NCBI GenBank assembly: GCA_946480785.1
Contig: CAMLLD010000013.1
Span: 24,791-88,790, forward strand
Direction: 5' to 3'
Source: an uncultured Blastocatellia bacterium
GTDB lineage: Bacteria > Acidobacteriota > Blastocatellia > Pyrinomonadales > Pyrinomonadaceae
DNA: 64,000 nucleotides
Shown here: positions 9,314 through 19,077 of the stretch, piece after piece
Position numbering within the stretch: position 1 is the first letter of the stretch
Layout of the letters: every line of letters begins with the position of its first letter
Notes under the pieces: model-generated
Database searches by the model: none
What the model saw: only the letters and a program-made list of their open reading frames with translations
What the model was told of the DNA's origin: nothing
Translations under genes and position numbers: made by a program

Positions 9314-12300
9314 TCAAAACTCTGCATAGCCGCCGATGGTGATGAATGCGGCCCAGCCGTAGTTTTGTGGCAAGTTTGGCTGTTGGTTATAAAGCATGTC
9401 CAACTGTGCACGCCGGAGCGCCTCGACAGTAGGAAGGTGATCCTGCTTGCGATGTTTGTGAAAACTAATCATCAAGTCCGCCGTAGCTGCCGACTCGACG
9501 GGCCACAGGCTGGCAACCACTAAGGGCACACCCGTCATGAAAGGCCTTGCCAACCCGATTGCTCCTTCTCCCCGGTACGCTCGCTCAATGCCAGTCTGAC
9601 AGGCAGACAAAATAACAAGACGAGTACGGCTAAATTTCATCTCGTAGATTTCGCTCGCCTGCAGAAATCCCTCCCGCCCGTGATCTGGCTGGTCCTTATC
9701 GACTCCATCCTTTGACAACAGCAGTTTCGACAGCAAAGGCGATCTCTCATCAGGTACCGCGTGCGTCGCGAGATGAACCACGTCAACCTTATTCAGCAAG
9801 CGCTCTACGGCGGGCAAGGTTGCTTCATTACCCAGCAGCGGCCTGGTCGCATAGAGCTCTGAAATTTTTTCCGCCTCGCGACGCGCATCTGGAAGATCTC
9901 CGAGGTCTCGGAACTGCTCGCGATCGAAAGACGGATTACCGACGATCAGCGCCTGCTCCGACTTGTTTGCGCCTAGTTGTTCTGCTTGTTGCGAAGTTTT
10001 GATAAAGATGGTCGCACTGGGCGAAACTTGAAGGGTGTAGTCTTCGATCAAATGCCTGCCGGAAGCCGGCGACACGAGGGCAGCGAAAGGGAGAAAGTTC
10101 AGAGTTTTGTCCGGAACGATACAAAGAAGCCGTTGTTTGTCTAAATACTTTTCAATAGGACCAATCAAGACGTCATAAAGCGCTTTTGCTTTTGCAATCA
10201 GATCGTCTCGGTTATTTGAAGGTCGCGTTAAGGCCTGCAAGTACTCGCCAATCTTTTTATCCAGTTCACCATGTCCGATACTAATGTACTCACTCTGTAA
10301 ACCATTTCTCGTCATGACCCACATGACGACTTTGTCGTCCAGCACTGCGTATTCGAGAAGCTGCGTTTTCACCGGTAGCTGCGGTTGGATTTGGCTGTGC
10401 GTGAGCGGAGCACTCGAAGGAGATAGCTTGATTTCCAGGTCGTGACTATTTTGTACGATATGAACACCAATGTTCATCAGATCCCACAGTGATCGGGCGC
10501 GATAAGCCTCCGCATAGTCGAATGCTTTTGCTATGTCTTTCTTCCTGACATACTGAAAATCAACCGCGATGTCGTAGGTGTTTTGGTCTGTATCGAAAAA
10601 CTTGTCGCGATAACTCTCTTCCGCAATCTTCTCCCGGTTCTGCTCGAACCAGTAGAGAACGTCACTAAGCTGTGCTTCAGCCGCCGCATCGTCGTTCAAG
10701 GCGAGCAGCGCAAGTAGTTTTCCCTTGCGAGCACGATACTGATAGACGTCGAGATTGAGTTTGTTATAGAGATCGATCGCCTTGTTGTAGGAGTCGATTG
10801 CCTGCTGCTGTCGTCCTATCTCACGGTCGAGCTGGCCTGACACTAAAGCCGAGTGGGCCATGATGTTTGTCTTCATCCGCTCGTCAGAGATCTGTAGTCC
10901 AGCCGCCAAAGCCTCGTCAGACTTTTTAATCGCCTCGTCGTAATTGCCCAACCGTTCGTAGATCAGCGCCAGCCGGTCATACGAGCGTGAGATTTGCAAC
11001 GGCAGGCCGGCCGTCTGAGCCAATCGCAAGGCTTCCTCTTCAAACTGCAGCGCGACGTTTGCTATGCCGAGAAAATAGAAACCGATCGAGGCTTCGTGGT
11101 AGACAGGCCACGTCAGCTTCGCATCAGGAGGAAGCTCGTCCGCTACACTCAGCGCACGAAAAATAGCGGCCAGTGATTCACGATAGTTACCCAGAATAAG
11201 ATGAACACTTGCCTGCGACTGGAGGCAACGAACGGCATTTGCGCGGTCCTGAATCTGCTCGGACACAGCCAGCGACTGCTTCGCCCGCTCAATAACTTTC
11301 GAGTACTCGTTCCTCGCGCTTAGCCCATCGGCAGTCGCCAATAAAGACTGAGCTTGAAGTGATCGGTAATTCTTTGCCTCGAAAACCGCTGCCAAACGTT
11401 CGAAAGTTTCAATGCTGATATCGGGCTCTTGCAGGCGGAGATGGCAGTAGCCGATCCATGCGTCAGCGAAGAGTTTCTCGCCGTCATCAGACGCTTTTTC
11501 AAACAGCTCCCTCGCCTTTGAAAAGAGCTCAATAGCTTGTTTGTATTCAGTGCGGTTGTAGAGCGTCACGGCTGATTTCATTAATGCGCGTGACTGCCTC
11601 AGGGTTTCTCGCCGCGTCGGGGTGGCTGATTTGTAGACCTGCGCCAGATCCTGAGTAAATCGATCCTGGATCCTTTCATCCTCGATCTTCCCGGCGTATG
11701 AAAGCATCTGTTGCTTTTCGTTCGCTTCAGCCTCACTACCGCTGAACATCGAGTTCAAAAGATCATCGATCAATCTTTGGACAATCGCGTTCCCCGTCCG
11801 GGCCCGACTCAAACTGAGTGCTGTCCAGGCGGCATCATCGTTCTGATTTTTATAAGCGGTGAGGAAATCGTTGAACAGTTGTTCTTGTGTACCGGAGGTT
11901 TTGGCTTTTCGCTCGTCTAGTAGCTTGAGACTTTTACGAGCCTCCTCGGCCCACGACGAAGTCGAATCTCGTTTTAGATACTCCTGCCACGCTGTTTCAG
12001 CATCGCGGTAAAGCGTCAGGTGTTGCTGGGCCAGCGCACGGTTGAAGAGAGGTTCGGGCAGGGTGTTGTCGAGTTCTGAAGCCTTGTTGAAATTTACGAC
12101 GCTTCGACTCAGCTCTTCCACGCCTTTACCAAAATCCGGGGCAGGGTCCGTACGTCCTTGATCGAGACTGCGCTTTCCGTCTTCAAGAAAGGCCGCGCCC
12201 AGATCGGCGTACACCGATGCGTTATTCGGATCAGTTTTCAGTGCGTTTTCAAGCTGTTGGATGGCTTGGTCGAATCTTTCCTGTAGCAGATAGAACTTGC

Positions 12301-12625
12301 CCAGCGCATGGTACGAACGCGAATTTGGGTTATCGAGGATTGCGTCACGCAAATAACGCTCAGCCTGGTCCAATTCGTGAGTATCAACGTGGTCGCTTTC
12401 TCTGCCGCGCACGCTTGAAAACGGTGCGTAACCCTGGCCTACCAACCGCGCTTCCAGCGGGCGTTGCTGTCGGTAGGCATTGTTCAGTGCCAGCAGACCT
12501 TTATCTACGTCGGATCGATAGAAGAAAACGCGCCAGGTACCAGCGGCCGCGATCAGAATCAGCGCCACAACCGCAGCGCGACGAAGAAGCAAGGGTGAAA
12601 TCAACTCAGCGCGACTGGTGCTCAT
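9314..12625 (-). CDS. Membrane-anchored TPR protein with C-terminal CHAT protease domain
   Basis: About 1103 residues: a single N-terminal membrane helix (RRAAVVALILIAAAGTW), an array of tetratricopeptide repeats (roughly 80-720, e.g. SYHALGKFYLLQERFDQA), then a CHAT domain (about 790-1100). The caspase-like dyad is visible: His955 in VVHLATHAV and Cys1009 in LVILSACQTG, followed by GEGAIGLARPF and VVASLWPV. CHAT domains are clan CD cysteine proteases (HetF/TPR-CHAT type) used in regulated cleavage. One N-terminal helix suggests the bulk lies outside the cytoplasm (inference). ATG at 12625 is preferred over TTG at 12634. First gene of the leftward run. Confidence 0.88.
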   Translation of the reverse strand: MSTSRAELISPLLLRRAAVVALILIAAAGTWRVFFYRSDVDKGLLALNNAYRQQRPLEARLVGQGYAPFSSVRGRESDHVDTHELDQAERYLRDAILDNPNSRSYHALGKFYLLQERFDQAIQQLENALKTDPNNASVYADLGAAFLEDGKRSLDQGRTDPAPDFGKGVEELSRSVVNFNKASELDNTLPEPLFNRALAQQHLTLYRDAETAWQEYLKRDSTSSWAEEARKSLKLLDERKAKTSGTQEQLFNDFLTAYKNQNDDAAWTALSLSRARTGNAIVQRLIDDLLNSMFSGSEAEANEKQQMLSYAGKIEDERIQDRFTQDLAQVYKSATPTRRETLRQSRALMKSAVTLYNRTEYKQAIELFSKARELFEKASDDGEKLFADAWIGYCHLRLQEPDISIETFERLAAVFEAKNYRSLQAQSLLATADGLSARNEYSKVIERAKQSLAVSEQIQDRANAVRCLQSQASVHLILGNYRESLAAIFRALSVADELPPDAKLTWPVYHEASIGFYFLGIANVALQFEEEALRLAQTAGLPLQISRSYDRLALIYERLGNYDEAIKKSDEALAAGLQISDERMKTNIMAHSALVSGQLDREIGRQQQAIDSYNKAIDLYNKLNLDVYQYRARKGKLLALLALNDDAAAEAQLSDVLYWFEQNREKIAEESYRDKFFDTDQNTYDIAVDFQYVRKKDIAKAFDYAEAYRARSLWDLMNIGVHIVQNSHDLEIKLSPSSAPLTHSQIQPQLPVKTQLLEYAVLDDKVVMWVMTRNGLQSEYISIGHGELDKKIGEYLQALTRPSNNRDDLIAKAKALYDVLIGPIEKYLDKQRLLCIVPDKTLNFLPFAALVSPASGRHLIEDYTLQVSPSATIFIKTSQQAEQLGANKSEQALIVGNPSFDREQFRDLGDLPDARREAEKISELYATRPLLGNEATLPAVERLLNKVDVVHLATHAVPDERSPLLSKLLLSKDGVDKDQPDHGREGFLQASEIYEMKFSRTRLVILSACQTGIERAYRGEGAIGLARPFMTGVPLVVASLWPVESAATADLMISFHKHRKQDHLPTVEALRRAQLDMLYNQQPNLPQNYGWAAFITIGGYAEF

Positions 12626-12785
12626 TAGCAGCAACGTCTTCTGGAGCAGAATGTACTCCGAATCTTAGCGACCCGTAAATGAACATTCGCCACGAGTATC
12701 CATCCCCAATCGTCACGGAAATCCACCCACTCGTCATAAGCGGGTTGCGCCTCGCCGTTAGTTGCTGAAAAATACCAGCAGCACA

Positions 12786-13883
12786 ATGAGCCCCAACAGC
12801 CTGATGAAGAAGTATTGGAAAGTAACTTGTGCGATTGTAGGCTGCTGGTTCTTTCTGGCGCTACTCTTCACGCCGCAAACGTATCTCACGAACCTGCGCT
12901 CGCCCACTCCGCTCACGTGGATCGGCGCGTTCCTTGCGACGTTGCTGCTGTTTGAAGTCTGGGCTGTGCTCACGCCGCTCGTGCTGTGGCTCGGCAGACG
13001 ATTCCCTTTAGAACGCAGAAGGCTATTGCGCAACCTCGCGATCCATTTATTGCTGAGCGCACCCGTAGCGCTCGCGCACATCGTGCTGCTCCAACTCGTC
13101 ACCGGCCTCTTGCTAACGTGGTCTCATTCGTACCAGCCGCCCGTGCCGATCGCGGCGCTGCTCGTGGGCTTAGGCGCGACGGACATCATGGTTTATTGGG
13201 GCATCGTTGCCGTCAGCCACGCCGTCAACTACTTTCGCAAATACCAGGAGCGCGAGTTCCGTTTGGCCCAGGCCCAACTCCAGGCGCTTAGGATGCAATT
13301 GCAGCCACACTTTCTTTTCAACACGCTCAACGCGATTGCCGAGCTCGTCTACAGCGATCCGCAAGCCGCCGATCGTTGCATCCTGTCGATGAGCGAGTTG
13401 CTGCGCTTCTCGCTCGAGAGTCACCGCACGCAGGAAGTCGCGTTGAAGGAAGAGATCGACTTTCTCGAAAAGTATCTGACGATCCAGAAGATTCTGATGC
13501 GCGATCGTTTGCGCGTGCGGCTGAACGTCGAGCCTGAAACTCTCGACGCGTCAGTTCCGAATATGCTCCTGCAGCCGCTCGTGGAGAACGCGATCAAGCA
13601 CGGCATCGCGCCGCGACCGGAAGGAGGAAATATCGAAGTTTACGCGCGGCGTCTCGACGGCAAGCTTTACGTCGAGATCACCGACGACGGATTGGGAATG
13701 CACGAACAACAGAACGGCAACGGCGTTGGCTTGGTCAACACGCGAGAACGTTTGAAACATTTGTACGGCCACGCGCAGGATTTCAATTTGAGCAGCTTTC
13801 CGGGTCGCGGCGTGACGATCCGCATTACTCTTCCCTTCCGCGAAGCGGCGAACAAAACGAATGATACGAACCCTGATTATTGA
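12786..13883 (+). CDS. LytS/YehU-type sensor histidine kinase
   Basis: Four N-terminal membrane helices are followed by the His_kinase (PF06580-type) motif QLQPHFLFNTLNAI, whose His is the phosphoacceptor, and an ATPase domain with NAIKHGI, DDGLGM and GVGLVNTRERL. Signals through the LytTR regulator, whose ATG overlaps this gene by 23 bases. ATG at 12786 is used; TTG at 12762 and ATG at 12804 are possible. It is divergent from the CHAT-TPR gene, so the pair might sense the same envelope condition (weak inference). Confidence 0.9.
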   Translation: MSPNSLMKKYWKVTCAIVGCWFFLALLFTPQTYLTNLRSPTPLTWIGAFLATLLLFEVWAVLTPLVLWLGRRFPLERRRLLRNLAIHLLLSAPVALAHIVLLQLVTGLLLTWSHSYQPPVPIAALLVGLGATDIMVYWGIVAVSHAVNYFRKYQEREFRLAQAQLQALRMQLQPHFLFNTLNAIAELVYSDPQAADRCILSMSELLRFSLESHRTQEVALKEEIDFLEKYLTIQKILMRDRLRVRLNVEPETLDASVPNMLLQPLVENAIKHGIAPRPEGGNIEVYARRLDGKLYVEITDDGLGMHEQQNGNGVGLVNTRERLKHLYGHAQDFNLSSFPGRGVTIRITLPFREAANKTNDTNPDY

Positions 13884-14625
13884 CGACGTGCAGCTCGCAC
13901 GCGAACGGCTCAAACGCTGCCTCAGCGCCGAGCCAGAGATCGAGATTGTCGGCGAGTGCGACAACGGAACCTCTGCCGTTGTGTCCATCCGTGACGTGTC
14001 ACCCGATCTGATCTTTCTCGACGTGCAGATGCCCGCGCTTGACGGTTTCGGTGTGTTGGAGGCGTTGAAAGGGGAGCGCACGCCGGCGGTGATCTTCGTC
14101 ACCGCCTACAACGAATACGCGATCCAGGCTTTCGAAGTGAATGCGCTCGATTACCTGCTCAAGCCTGTGGACTGCGCTCGTCTCAGCAAAGCCGTCGAGC
14201 GCGCGAAAGTTCAGCTCGCGAAACCGGCGCCCGGTGACGATCTCGACAATCGTTTCCGCGCGATGCTCGAAGACATCAAAGGGGGCTCGAAGTTCCTAAA
14301 ACGATTAACGATCAAACTGACCGGCCACACCATCTTGCTGCCCGTCGATGAGATCGATTGGATTGAGAGTTACGGAAACTACCTGAAGGTGCACGCCGGG
14401 CGCGAGTCACATTTGCTGCGCGGCACGATGCAGTCGCTCGAGACGAAACTCGATCCGGAGAAGTTCGTCCGCGTGCATCGCTCGATAATCGTCAACCTCG
14501 AAAAGATCAAACAGATCTATCCGCGCTCCAACGGCGATCAGGATCTCGTGCTTCACGACGGACAGCAGCTCATGCTGAGTCGCAAATACCGCGACCGGTT
14601 CTTCGCCGCTCTCGGAGATCTGTAA
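13861..14625 (+). CDS. LytTR-family response regulator
   Basis: A receiver domain (about 1-120) with the acidic pair IIDD, phosphoacceptor Asp in LIFLDVQMPALDG and the Lys of YLLKPVD, then a LytTR DNA-binding domain (about 145-250) with the typical IDWIESYGNYLKVH and FVRVHRSIIVN segments. The ATG lies inside the end of the kinase gene, a sign of coupled translation. It presumably controls genes in response to the LytS-like partner; the regulon is unknown. Confidence 0.93.
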   Translation: MIRTLIIDDVQLARERLKRCLSAEPEIEIVGECDNGTSAVVSIRDVSPDLIFLDVQMPALDGFGVLEALKGERTPAVIFVTAYNEYAIQAFEVNALDYLLKPVDCARLSKAVERAKVQLAKPAPGDDLDNRFRAMLEDIKGGSKFLKRLTIKLTGHTILLPVDEIDWIESYGNYLKVHAGRESHLLRGTMQSLETKLDPEKFVRVHRSIIVNLEKIKQIYPRSNGDQDLVLHDGQQLMLSRKYRDRFFAALGDL

Positions 14626-14731
14626 ACGACCCGCTTTCCTCGTCTGGAAGAAACAACGGCACAGCACACCTCAAGCACTTCTCATCACAATTGACTGGCT
14701 GCGCGTCATAACCTCTGTAAACTCACGCCCC

Positions 14732-16669
14732 ATGAAATTAACGCTACTGCCAAATAAACCTTCTGCTTCCGTCGCCGACTACCTGGCCCTGCTCTTCGCG
14801 CTTATCACCCTCGGCACAACCATCTTCCATATCGCGTCCGGCACGCCCAAGATCCAGAACGCGCAGCAAAACGCCGGGTCACAGCCCGTCGCTTTCGTCA
14901 ACGTCAACGTCATTCCGTTTGATCGCGAACGAATCTTTCCCGAACAGACGGTCATCGTACGTGACGGTCGCATTGCGACGATTGGTCCTGCCAACACGGT
15001 CAAAGTGCCGGATGGCGCGCTGAAGATTGACGGTCGTGGCAAGTACCTGATGCCGGGCCTCGCGGACATGCACGTGCATCTCTATCCCGGCGCAGGACGT
15101 CAGGACGATCTGGCGAGTCAGCAGTTGCAACTGTTTCTCGCAAACGGCGTGACGACCGTTCGAAACATGATCGGCAAACCCGAACATCTCGTGTTGCGCG
15201 ACCGCGTAGCGAAGGGCGAACTGCTTGGTCCAACCATTTACACCGCGGGGCCGCCGATGCTCGGCAACACTGTGCCGACGCCGGAAGACGCCGAGCGCGC
15301 GGTGACCGAACAGAAAAAGGCTGGTTACGACTTCATTAAGGTTCACGAAGGCTTATCACCGGAGACTTACGCCGCGATCGTGACGACGGCGAAACGCGTC
15401 GGGATTCCGTTCGCCGGACACGTCACGGCGACAGTCGGACTCAAACGCGCTCTGGAAGCGCGACAAACATCCATCGAGCACCTGGACGGCTACCTGCAAG
15501 CAATGGTCGCGGACAATTCGCCCGTCGCGCCCGGACCATCACAGATCGTGGTTGGACCAGTGCTCGAACACATCGACGAAAGCAAGATCCCCGCGCTCGC
15601 TGCTGCCACACGCAAAGCCGGCGTGTGGAACGATCCGACACTCACGCTTTTCAAACTGATCGTCTCCGACGCGAAACCCGAAGAGCTTTCGCAGTGGCCT
15701 GAGTTGCAATACGTCCCTGCGGGGATGCGTGAATCGTTCACGAAGCAGAAGCTGTCCACTGCGAACATCGAGGCGTCGCTCAGCGAGCGTCAACGTTACA
15801 TCGCGCTGCGCAACAAGATGTTCGCCGCGCTGCATGCGGCGGGCGCGAAGTTGCTCGTTGGTCCAGATTCGCCGCAGTTCTTTCTCGTCCCCGGCTTCGC
15901 CACGCACAGAGAAATACAAAGCTTCGTCGACGCCGGCTTGACGCCTTACGAAGCAATCGAAGCGGCCACGCGCAATCCGGCCGAATACTTTGCGGAAGTC
16001 ATGAAAACGCCGCGCGACTTCGGCACGGTGGAAGTGGGCATGCGCGCCGACCTGCTGCTGCTAGATGCGAACCCGCTGGAGTCTGTCGCTAATCTTTCGA
16101 AGCGCGCAGGCGTGATGGTGCGCGGGCGTTGGTTGCCGGCAAGCGAGCTGAGCAAGATGCTCGAGCACATCGCGGCACTCAATCGCACGACCTCGACGGT
16201 CTCATCTATTAGCCCCGCTACGTCAAGTTCAACTTCGGCCAAAGTCGATTTCAGCGGCACGTGGATACTCGACAAGAACAACAGCGAAGGACTGCCGCCG
16301 GGTATGGACCAGACGATGACCGTCATGCAGACCGGCGACAAACTCTCGCTGGAAACGAAGTTGGTTACCGACGAGGGCGAGCGCGTCGTTCCCGACAGCT
16401 ACGTGCTTGACGGCAAAGAGGTGGAGTTCGCGCCCAAAGCGCCCAACGGGCAGACAGGCAAGGGCAAGCGCACGGCGAAATGGTCGGCTGACGGGAACGG
16501 CATCGAGGTCAATGAGACCGCAACCTTTTTTGGTCCTGACGGGCAGGTCGATATACACACGACGCGCGTTTGGACTCTGGCCTCTGACGGCAAGACGCTG
16601 AAGATCGAGTTAACCGTGGAAGGCCCGAACGGCAAGCAGCAGGTCAAACGCACGTTTATCCGGAAGTGA
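14732..16669 (+). CDS. Secreted metal-dependent amidohydrolase with C-terminal lipocalin-like extension
   Basis: After an N-terminal hydrophobic segment, an imidazolonepropionase-type amidohydrolase domain (about 45-475) shows the metal-binding HVHLYPG, FIKVHEG, PFAGHVTA and SIEHLDG histidine motifs and GPDSP, the late Asp motif. From about residue 500 a low-complexity Ser/Thr linker leads to a second domain starting VDFSGTWILD, resembling the small beta-barrel appendages common in acidobacterial secreted enzymes. Relatives include cyclic dipeptidases and isoaspartyl-type hydrolases; the substrate cannot be told from sequence alone. Confidence 0.88.
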   Translation: MKLTLLPNKPSASVADYLALLFALITLGTTIFHIASGTPKIQNAQQNAGSQPVAFVNVNVIPFDRERIFPEQTVIVRDGRIATIGPANTVKVPDGALKIDGRGKYLMPGLADMHVHLYPGAGRQDDLASQQLQLFLANGVTTVRNMIGKPEHLVLRDRVAKGELLGPTIYTAGPPMLGNTVPTPEDAERAVTEQKKAGYDFIKVHEGLSPETYAAIVTTAKRVGIPFAGHVTATVGLKRALEARQTSIEHLDGYLQAMVADNSPVAPGPSQIVVGPVLEHIDESKIPALAAATRKAGVWNDPTLTLFKLIVSDAKPEELSQWPELQYVPAGMRESFTKQKLSTANIEASLSERQRYIALRNKMFAALHAAGAKLLVGPDSPQFFLVPGFATHREIQSFVDAGLTPYEAIEAATRNPAEYFAEVMKTPRDFGTVEVGMRADLLLLDANPLESVANLSKRAGVMVRGRWLPASELSKMLEHIAALNRTTSTVSSISPATSSSTSAKVDFSGTWILDKNNSEGLPPGMDQTMTVMQTGDKLSLETKLVTDEGERVVPDSYVLDGKEVEFAPKAPNGQTGKGKRTAKWSADGNGIEVNETATFFGPDGQVDIHTTRVWTLASDGKTLKIELTVEGPNGKQQVKRTFIRK

Positions 16670-16716
16670 CTTGTGTGGTGGCAGAACAACAGTCGCTGTG
16701 ATCCGGCAAACTGTTA

Positions 16717-17271
16717 TCACTTCACACGGGTGTCGATGGCGATCCAGTTCACTTCCCACGTCTTGCGGCCGTCGTCCGAGAACGATTGCTCGAAGCGATA
16801 CTGGTCGTCGGCGATCTTCGTGATGATGAAGCGCACGACAATCGGTCGCCCATTGTACGTGTCGTCGTTATAAAACTCGCCGCGGCCGTCTTTGAACTCA
16901 CCGATCGCGGGCGTTGTCATCTGGCCGTCTTTGATGTTCGCGTAGTTGAGGGTCCATTGGTGCGTTTGCGGATTGTACAGACGCAGACTCAGTCCCTCCA
17001 GTGGTCCGGCTGGGCCATTAACTTTCAACTCAACGAGATTGGCACGGCCGTCGAGGACCTTAGTCACCACAGTCGTGCCGTCATACTCCACCCACGTAGT
17101 CGATTTGCTCAGCGGCTTTTGCAAACGCCGCAGGTGCGTCTTCCACGTGCCGATCTCAAAATCGAAATCGTGCTGGCCGTCTCGCCCGGTGTCTCGTTGG
17201 CTCGTCTGCACCACCGCAAAGCCCTGAAGCGCGATCAAAATGATAGGCAGAAAATATTTAAGCGCTCTCAT
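16717..17271 (-). CDS. Secreted DUF1579-like protein
   Basis: A signal peptide (KYFLPIILIALQGFA) precedes a domain with HDFDFEIGTWKTH, YNPQTHQWTLNYAN, GRGEFYNDDT and FEQSFSDDGRKTWEVNWIA, typical of a widespread uncharacterised secreted beta-barrel family. Start ATG at 17271 was chosen because it gives a proper signal peptide and begins 13 bases after the stop of the dienelactone hydrolase; a longer frame overlaps that gene. The two likely form an operon. No catalytic motif is visible. Confidence 0.8.
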   Translation of the reverse strand: MRALKYFLPIILIALQGFAVVQTSQRDTGRDGQHDFDFEIGTWKTHLRRLQKPLSKSTTWVEYDGTTVVTKVLDGRANLVELKVNGPAGPLEGLSLRLYNPQTHQWTLNYANIKDGQMTTPAIGEFKDGRGEFYNDDTYNGRPIVVRFIITKIADDQYRFEQSFSDDGRKTWEVNWIAIDTRVK

Positions 17272-17284
17272 CGTGGTGTCTTGG

Positions 17285-18172
17285 TTAACGCAGATGCTTG
17301 TTGAAAAACTCGAGCGTGCGCGACCACGCGAGTTTCGCGGCTTCTTCGTCGTAACGCGGCGTCGTGTCGTTGTGAAAGCCGTGTTGTTTGCCGTCGTACA
17401 TGAAGAGCTGATAGACCTTGTTGTTGGCCTTGAGCGCGGCTTCGTATGCAGGAATGCCTTCGTTGACGCGCTGATCGTTCCCCGCATAATGGAGCATCAG
17501 CGGTGCCGAGATCTTCGGCACGTCTTCCGCCGGCACTTGCCGTCCGTAGAACGCGACACCCGCGTTGAGATCCGCGCCGAGACGCACGGCGAGTTGATTC
17601 ACCATTCCACCGCCGAAACAAAAACCGACCGCGCCGAGTTTGTGCGTCGAGTCAGCGCGCGCTTTTAGCCACTTGGCGGCAGCGACAAAATCTTCCGTCA
17701 TCTTCGTTGCGTCGACTTTGCGAAAAGCCTCGGCGCCTTTTTCGTCGTTGCCGGGATAACCGCCGACTGACGTCAGACCGTCGGGAGCGAACGCGATAAA
17801 GTTCGCGAGCGCGAGACGGCGCGCAACGTCTTCGATGTAAGGGTTGAGACCACGATTCTCATGAATGACGAGCACCGCGGGCAGCTTCCCGTTCTTCGCG
17901 GGCCGCGCGAGATAGCCCTTGATCGAGCCGTTGCCTTGTGGAGACTGCACGGTCTCGTTGCTAGTCTTGATGCGTTTGTCGTCGGGTGGAACCTGTTGCG
18001 CCCAGGCGTAGTTGGGCCTGAGGCTTTCGAAAATTGCAGTCACCGTCAGACCACCAACCGCGAACTTCGCGGCGCCATCGAGAAAGTTGCGCCGGCTAAT
18101 GTCGCCGTGCTGGTATTCGTGAAAGAGGTCCAACAGCTCCTGCGGATAATCACTCGCGACCTTGCGCTCCAT
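17285..18172 (-). CDS. Dienelactone hydrolase-family enzyme, Tat-exported
   Basis: About 50 residues of N-terminal sequence carry a twin-arginine motif ([16 protein letters not shown]) and a hydrophobic stretch ending YAWAQ, then an alpha/beta hydrolase of dienelactone type. Visible are [10 protein letters not shown] (oxyanion region), GFCFGGG with the nucleophile Cys, YAGNDQRVN with the Asp, and KQHGFHND with the His. Cys instead of Ser is usual for dienelactone hydrolases. The unusual cytosolic-looking residues before the Tat motif are common in this exported subgroup. The substrate is unknown. Confidence 0.9.
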   Translation of the reverse strand: MERKVASDYPQELLDLFHEYQHGDISRRNFLDGAAKFAVGGLTVTAIFESLRPNYAWAQQVPPDDKRIKTSNETVQSPQGNGSIKGYLARPAKNGKLPAVLVIHENRGLNPYIEDVARRLALANFIAFAPDGLTSVGGYPGNDEKGAEAFRKVDATKMTEDFVAAAKWLKARADSTHKLGAVGFCFGGGMVNQLAVRLGADLNAGVAFYGRQVPAEDVPKISAPLMLHYAGNDQRVNEGIPAYEAALKANNKVYQLFMYDGKQHGFHNDTTPRYDEEAAKLAWSRTLEFFNKHLR

Positions 18173-18299
18173 ATTTCTTCTCCCAAATGAAAATAAATGT
18201 GCTATGGTGCTGACACCCCTTCAACAAGAAGCGGGCCGACTTGTGGTAGCACACAAAGCCGACCCTTGACCTCAACCTTCCAACGAAAGGATGAAGATC

Positions 18300-18638
18300 A
18301 TGGCCACTCATAGTAGCGCAATCGCGCTTGCAGCAACACCTCACGCACCTGACAACGAAGACAACTCGAGCAAAGACAATGCGTGCAAAGCCAACTCGAG
18401 CCAGGACAACGCGAGTCAGGAAAAGATCGCAGCACTGGCGGAAAAGATCTTTGCCGCCGGTGAAGAAGCCACGGCGGCTTTGTTCGTGCTTATGGGCACG
18501 CTTCAATATTCACCCGATCCTGTCGCCGCTGCGCACGCCGTGAAGCACCTTGCGTTCACTCGCTGCGGCGAATTCAACGTTCTCGGCATGGTCGACGCCT
18601 ACGTCGTGATGCTCGAACGCGAGCTGCTGGCAACGTGA
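18300..18638 (+). CDS. Small uncharacterised protein
   Basis: 112 residues: an Asp/Asn/Ser-rich hydrophilic N-terminus (about 12-40, with repeated SSKDN/SSQDN/ASQEK blocks) followed by a helical, Ala-rich part (IAALAEKIFAAGEEATAALF) and a C-terminal segment without signal peptide. ATG at 18300 is preferred since AAAGG sits nine bases upstream; ATG at 18291 is also in frame. I do not recognise the family. It stands alone, divergent from the dienelactone hydrolase gene. Confidence 0.6.
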   Translation: MATHSSAIALAATPHAPDNEDNSSKDNACKANSSQDNASQEKIAALAEKIFAAGEEATAALFVLMGTLQYSPDPVAAAHAVKHLAFTRCGEFNVLGMVDAYVVMLERELLAT

Positions 18639-18689
18639 GTTGCTGGCCGCTAGGTTAGGATTTCCGAAACCACAATCAAGATTCGCGGC

Positions 18690-18836
18690 GCGATAACTGT
18701 TTCGCGCCGCGCCCTAACTATCTTTTGCCGTCCGCTAACTATCTTTCGCGGTCCGATGACTAGCTTTCGCGGCCCGATAACCAGCGAACGCCAGCCGATG
18801 ACTAGCGGACGCGGTCCGATGAGTATCCCACGTCAG
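18690..18836. repeat. Seven tandem copies of an imperfect 21-bp repeat
   Basis: Seven consecutive 21-base units start at 18690, 18711, 18732, 18753, 18774, 18795 and 18816, each of the rough form CCGATGACTAG then CTTTCGCGG. An eighth, poorer copy may follow at 18837. The 439-bp gap between the small gene and the antitoxin-like gene is largely made of this array and weaker relatives; no gene is seen there. The period is exactly two helical turns. Confidence 0.75.
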
Positions 18837-19032
18837 GCGCTATCTAGATCCTCACAGATGACAACTGTTCCCCCGCGACCACTATATAGAATCCGGCGGA
18901 CTCAACTCTGAGTCCACCAACCACTGATCCGTCCCGCTCCACTGCAAGTTAAGCTTCCGGCGGATCACACAAGCCTTCCCGGATCTCAATTATCATCTGG
19001 CCCCGCTAGACATTCGCCAGTCGATCCTGTTA

Positions 19033-19074
19033 ACGATCTCGCCGATCTCGTTTATGATCTCGCCGATCCTGCAA
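19033..19074. repeat. Two tandem 21-bp units just upstream of the antitoxin-like gene
   Basis: Two adjacent 21-base units share the core GATCTCGCCGATC and end four bases before the ATG at 19078. The period equals that of the array at 18690, but the sequence differs. They overlap where the promoter or ribosome site of the antitoxin-like gene should be. Confidence 0.6.
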
Positions 19075-19077
19075 AAC

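Noticed and set aside
18690..18836. CRISPR array or coding heptad repeats
   Set aside because: Units are contiguous and imperfect with no spacers, and stops occur in the frames, so neither fits.
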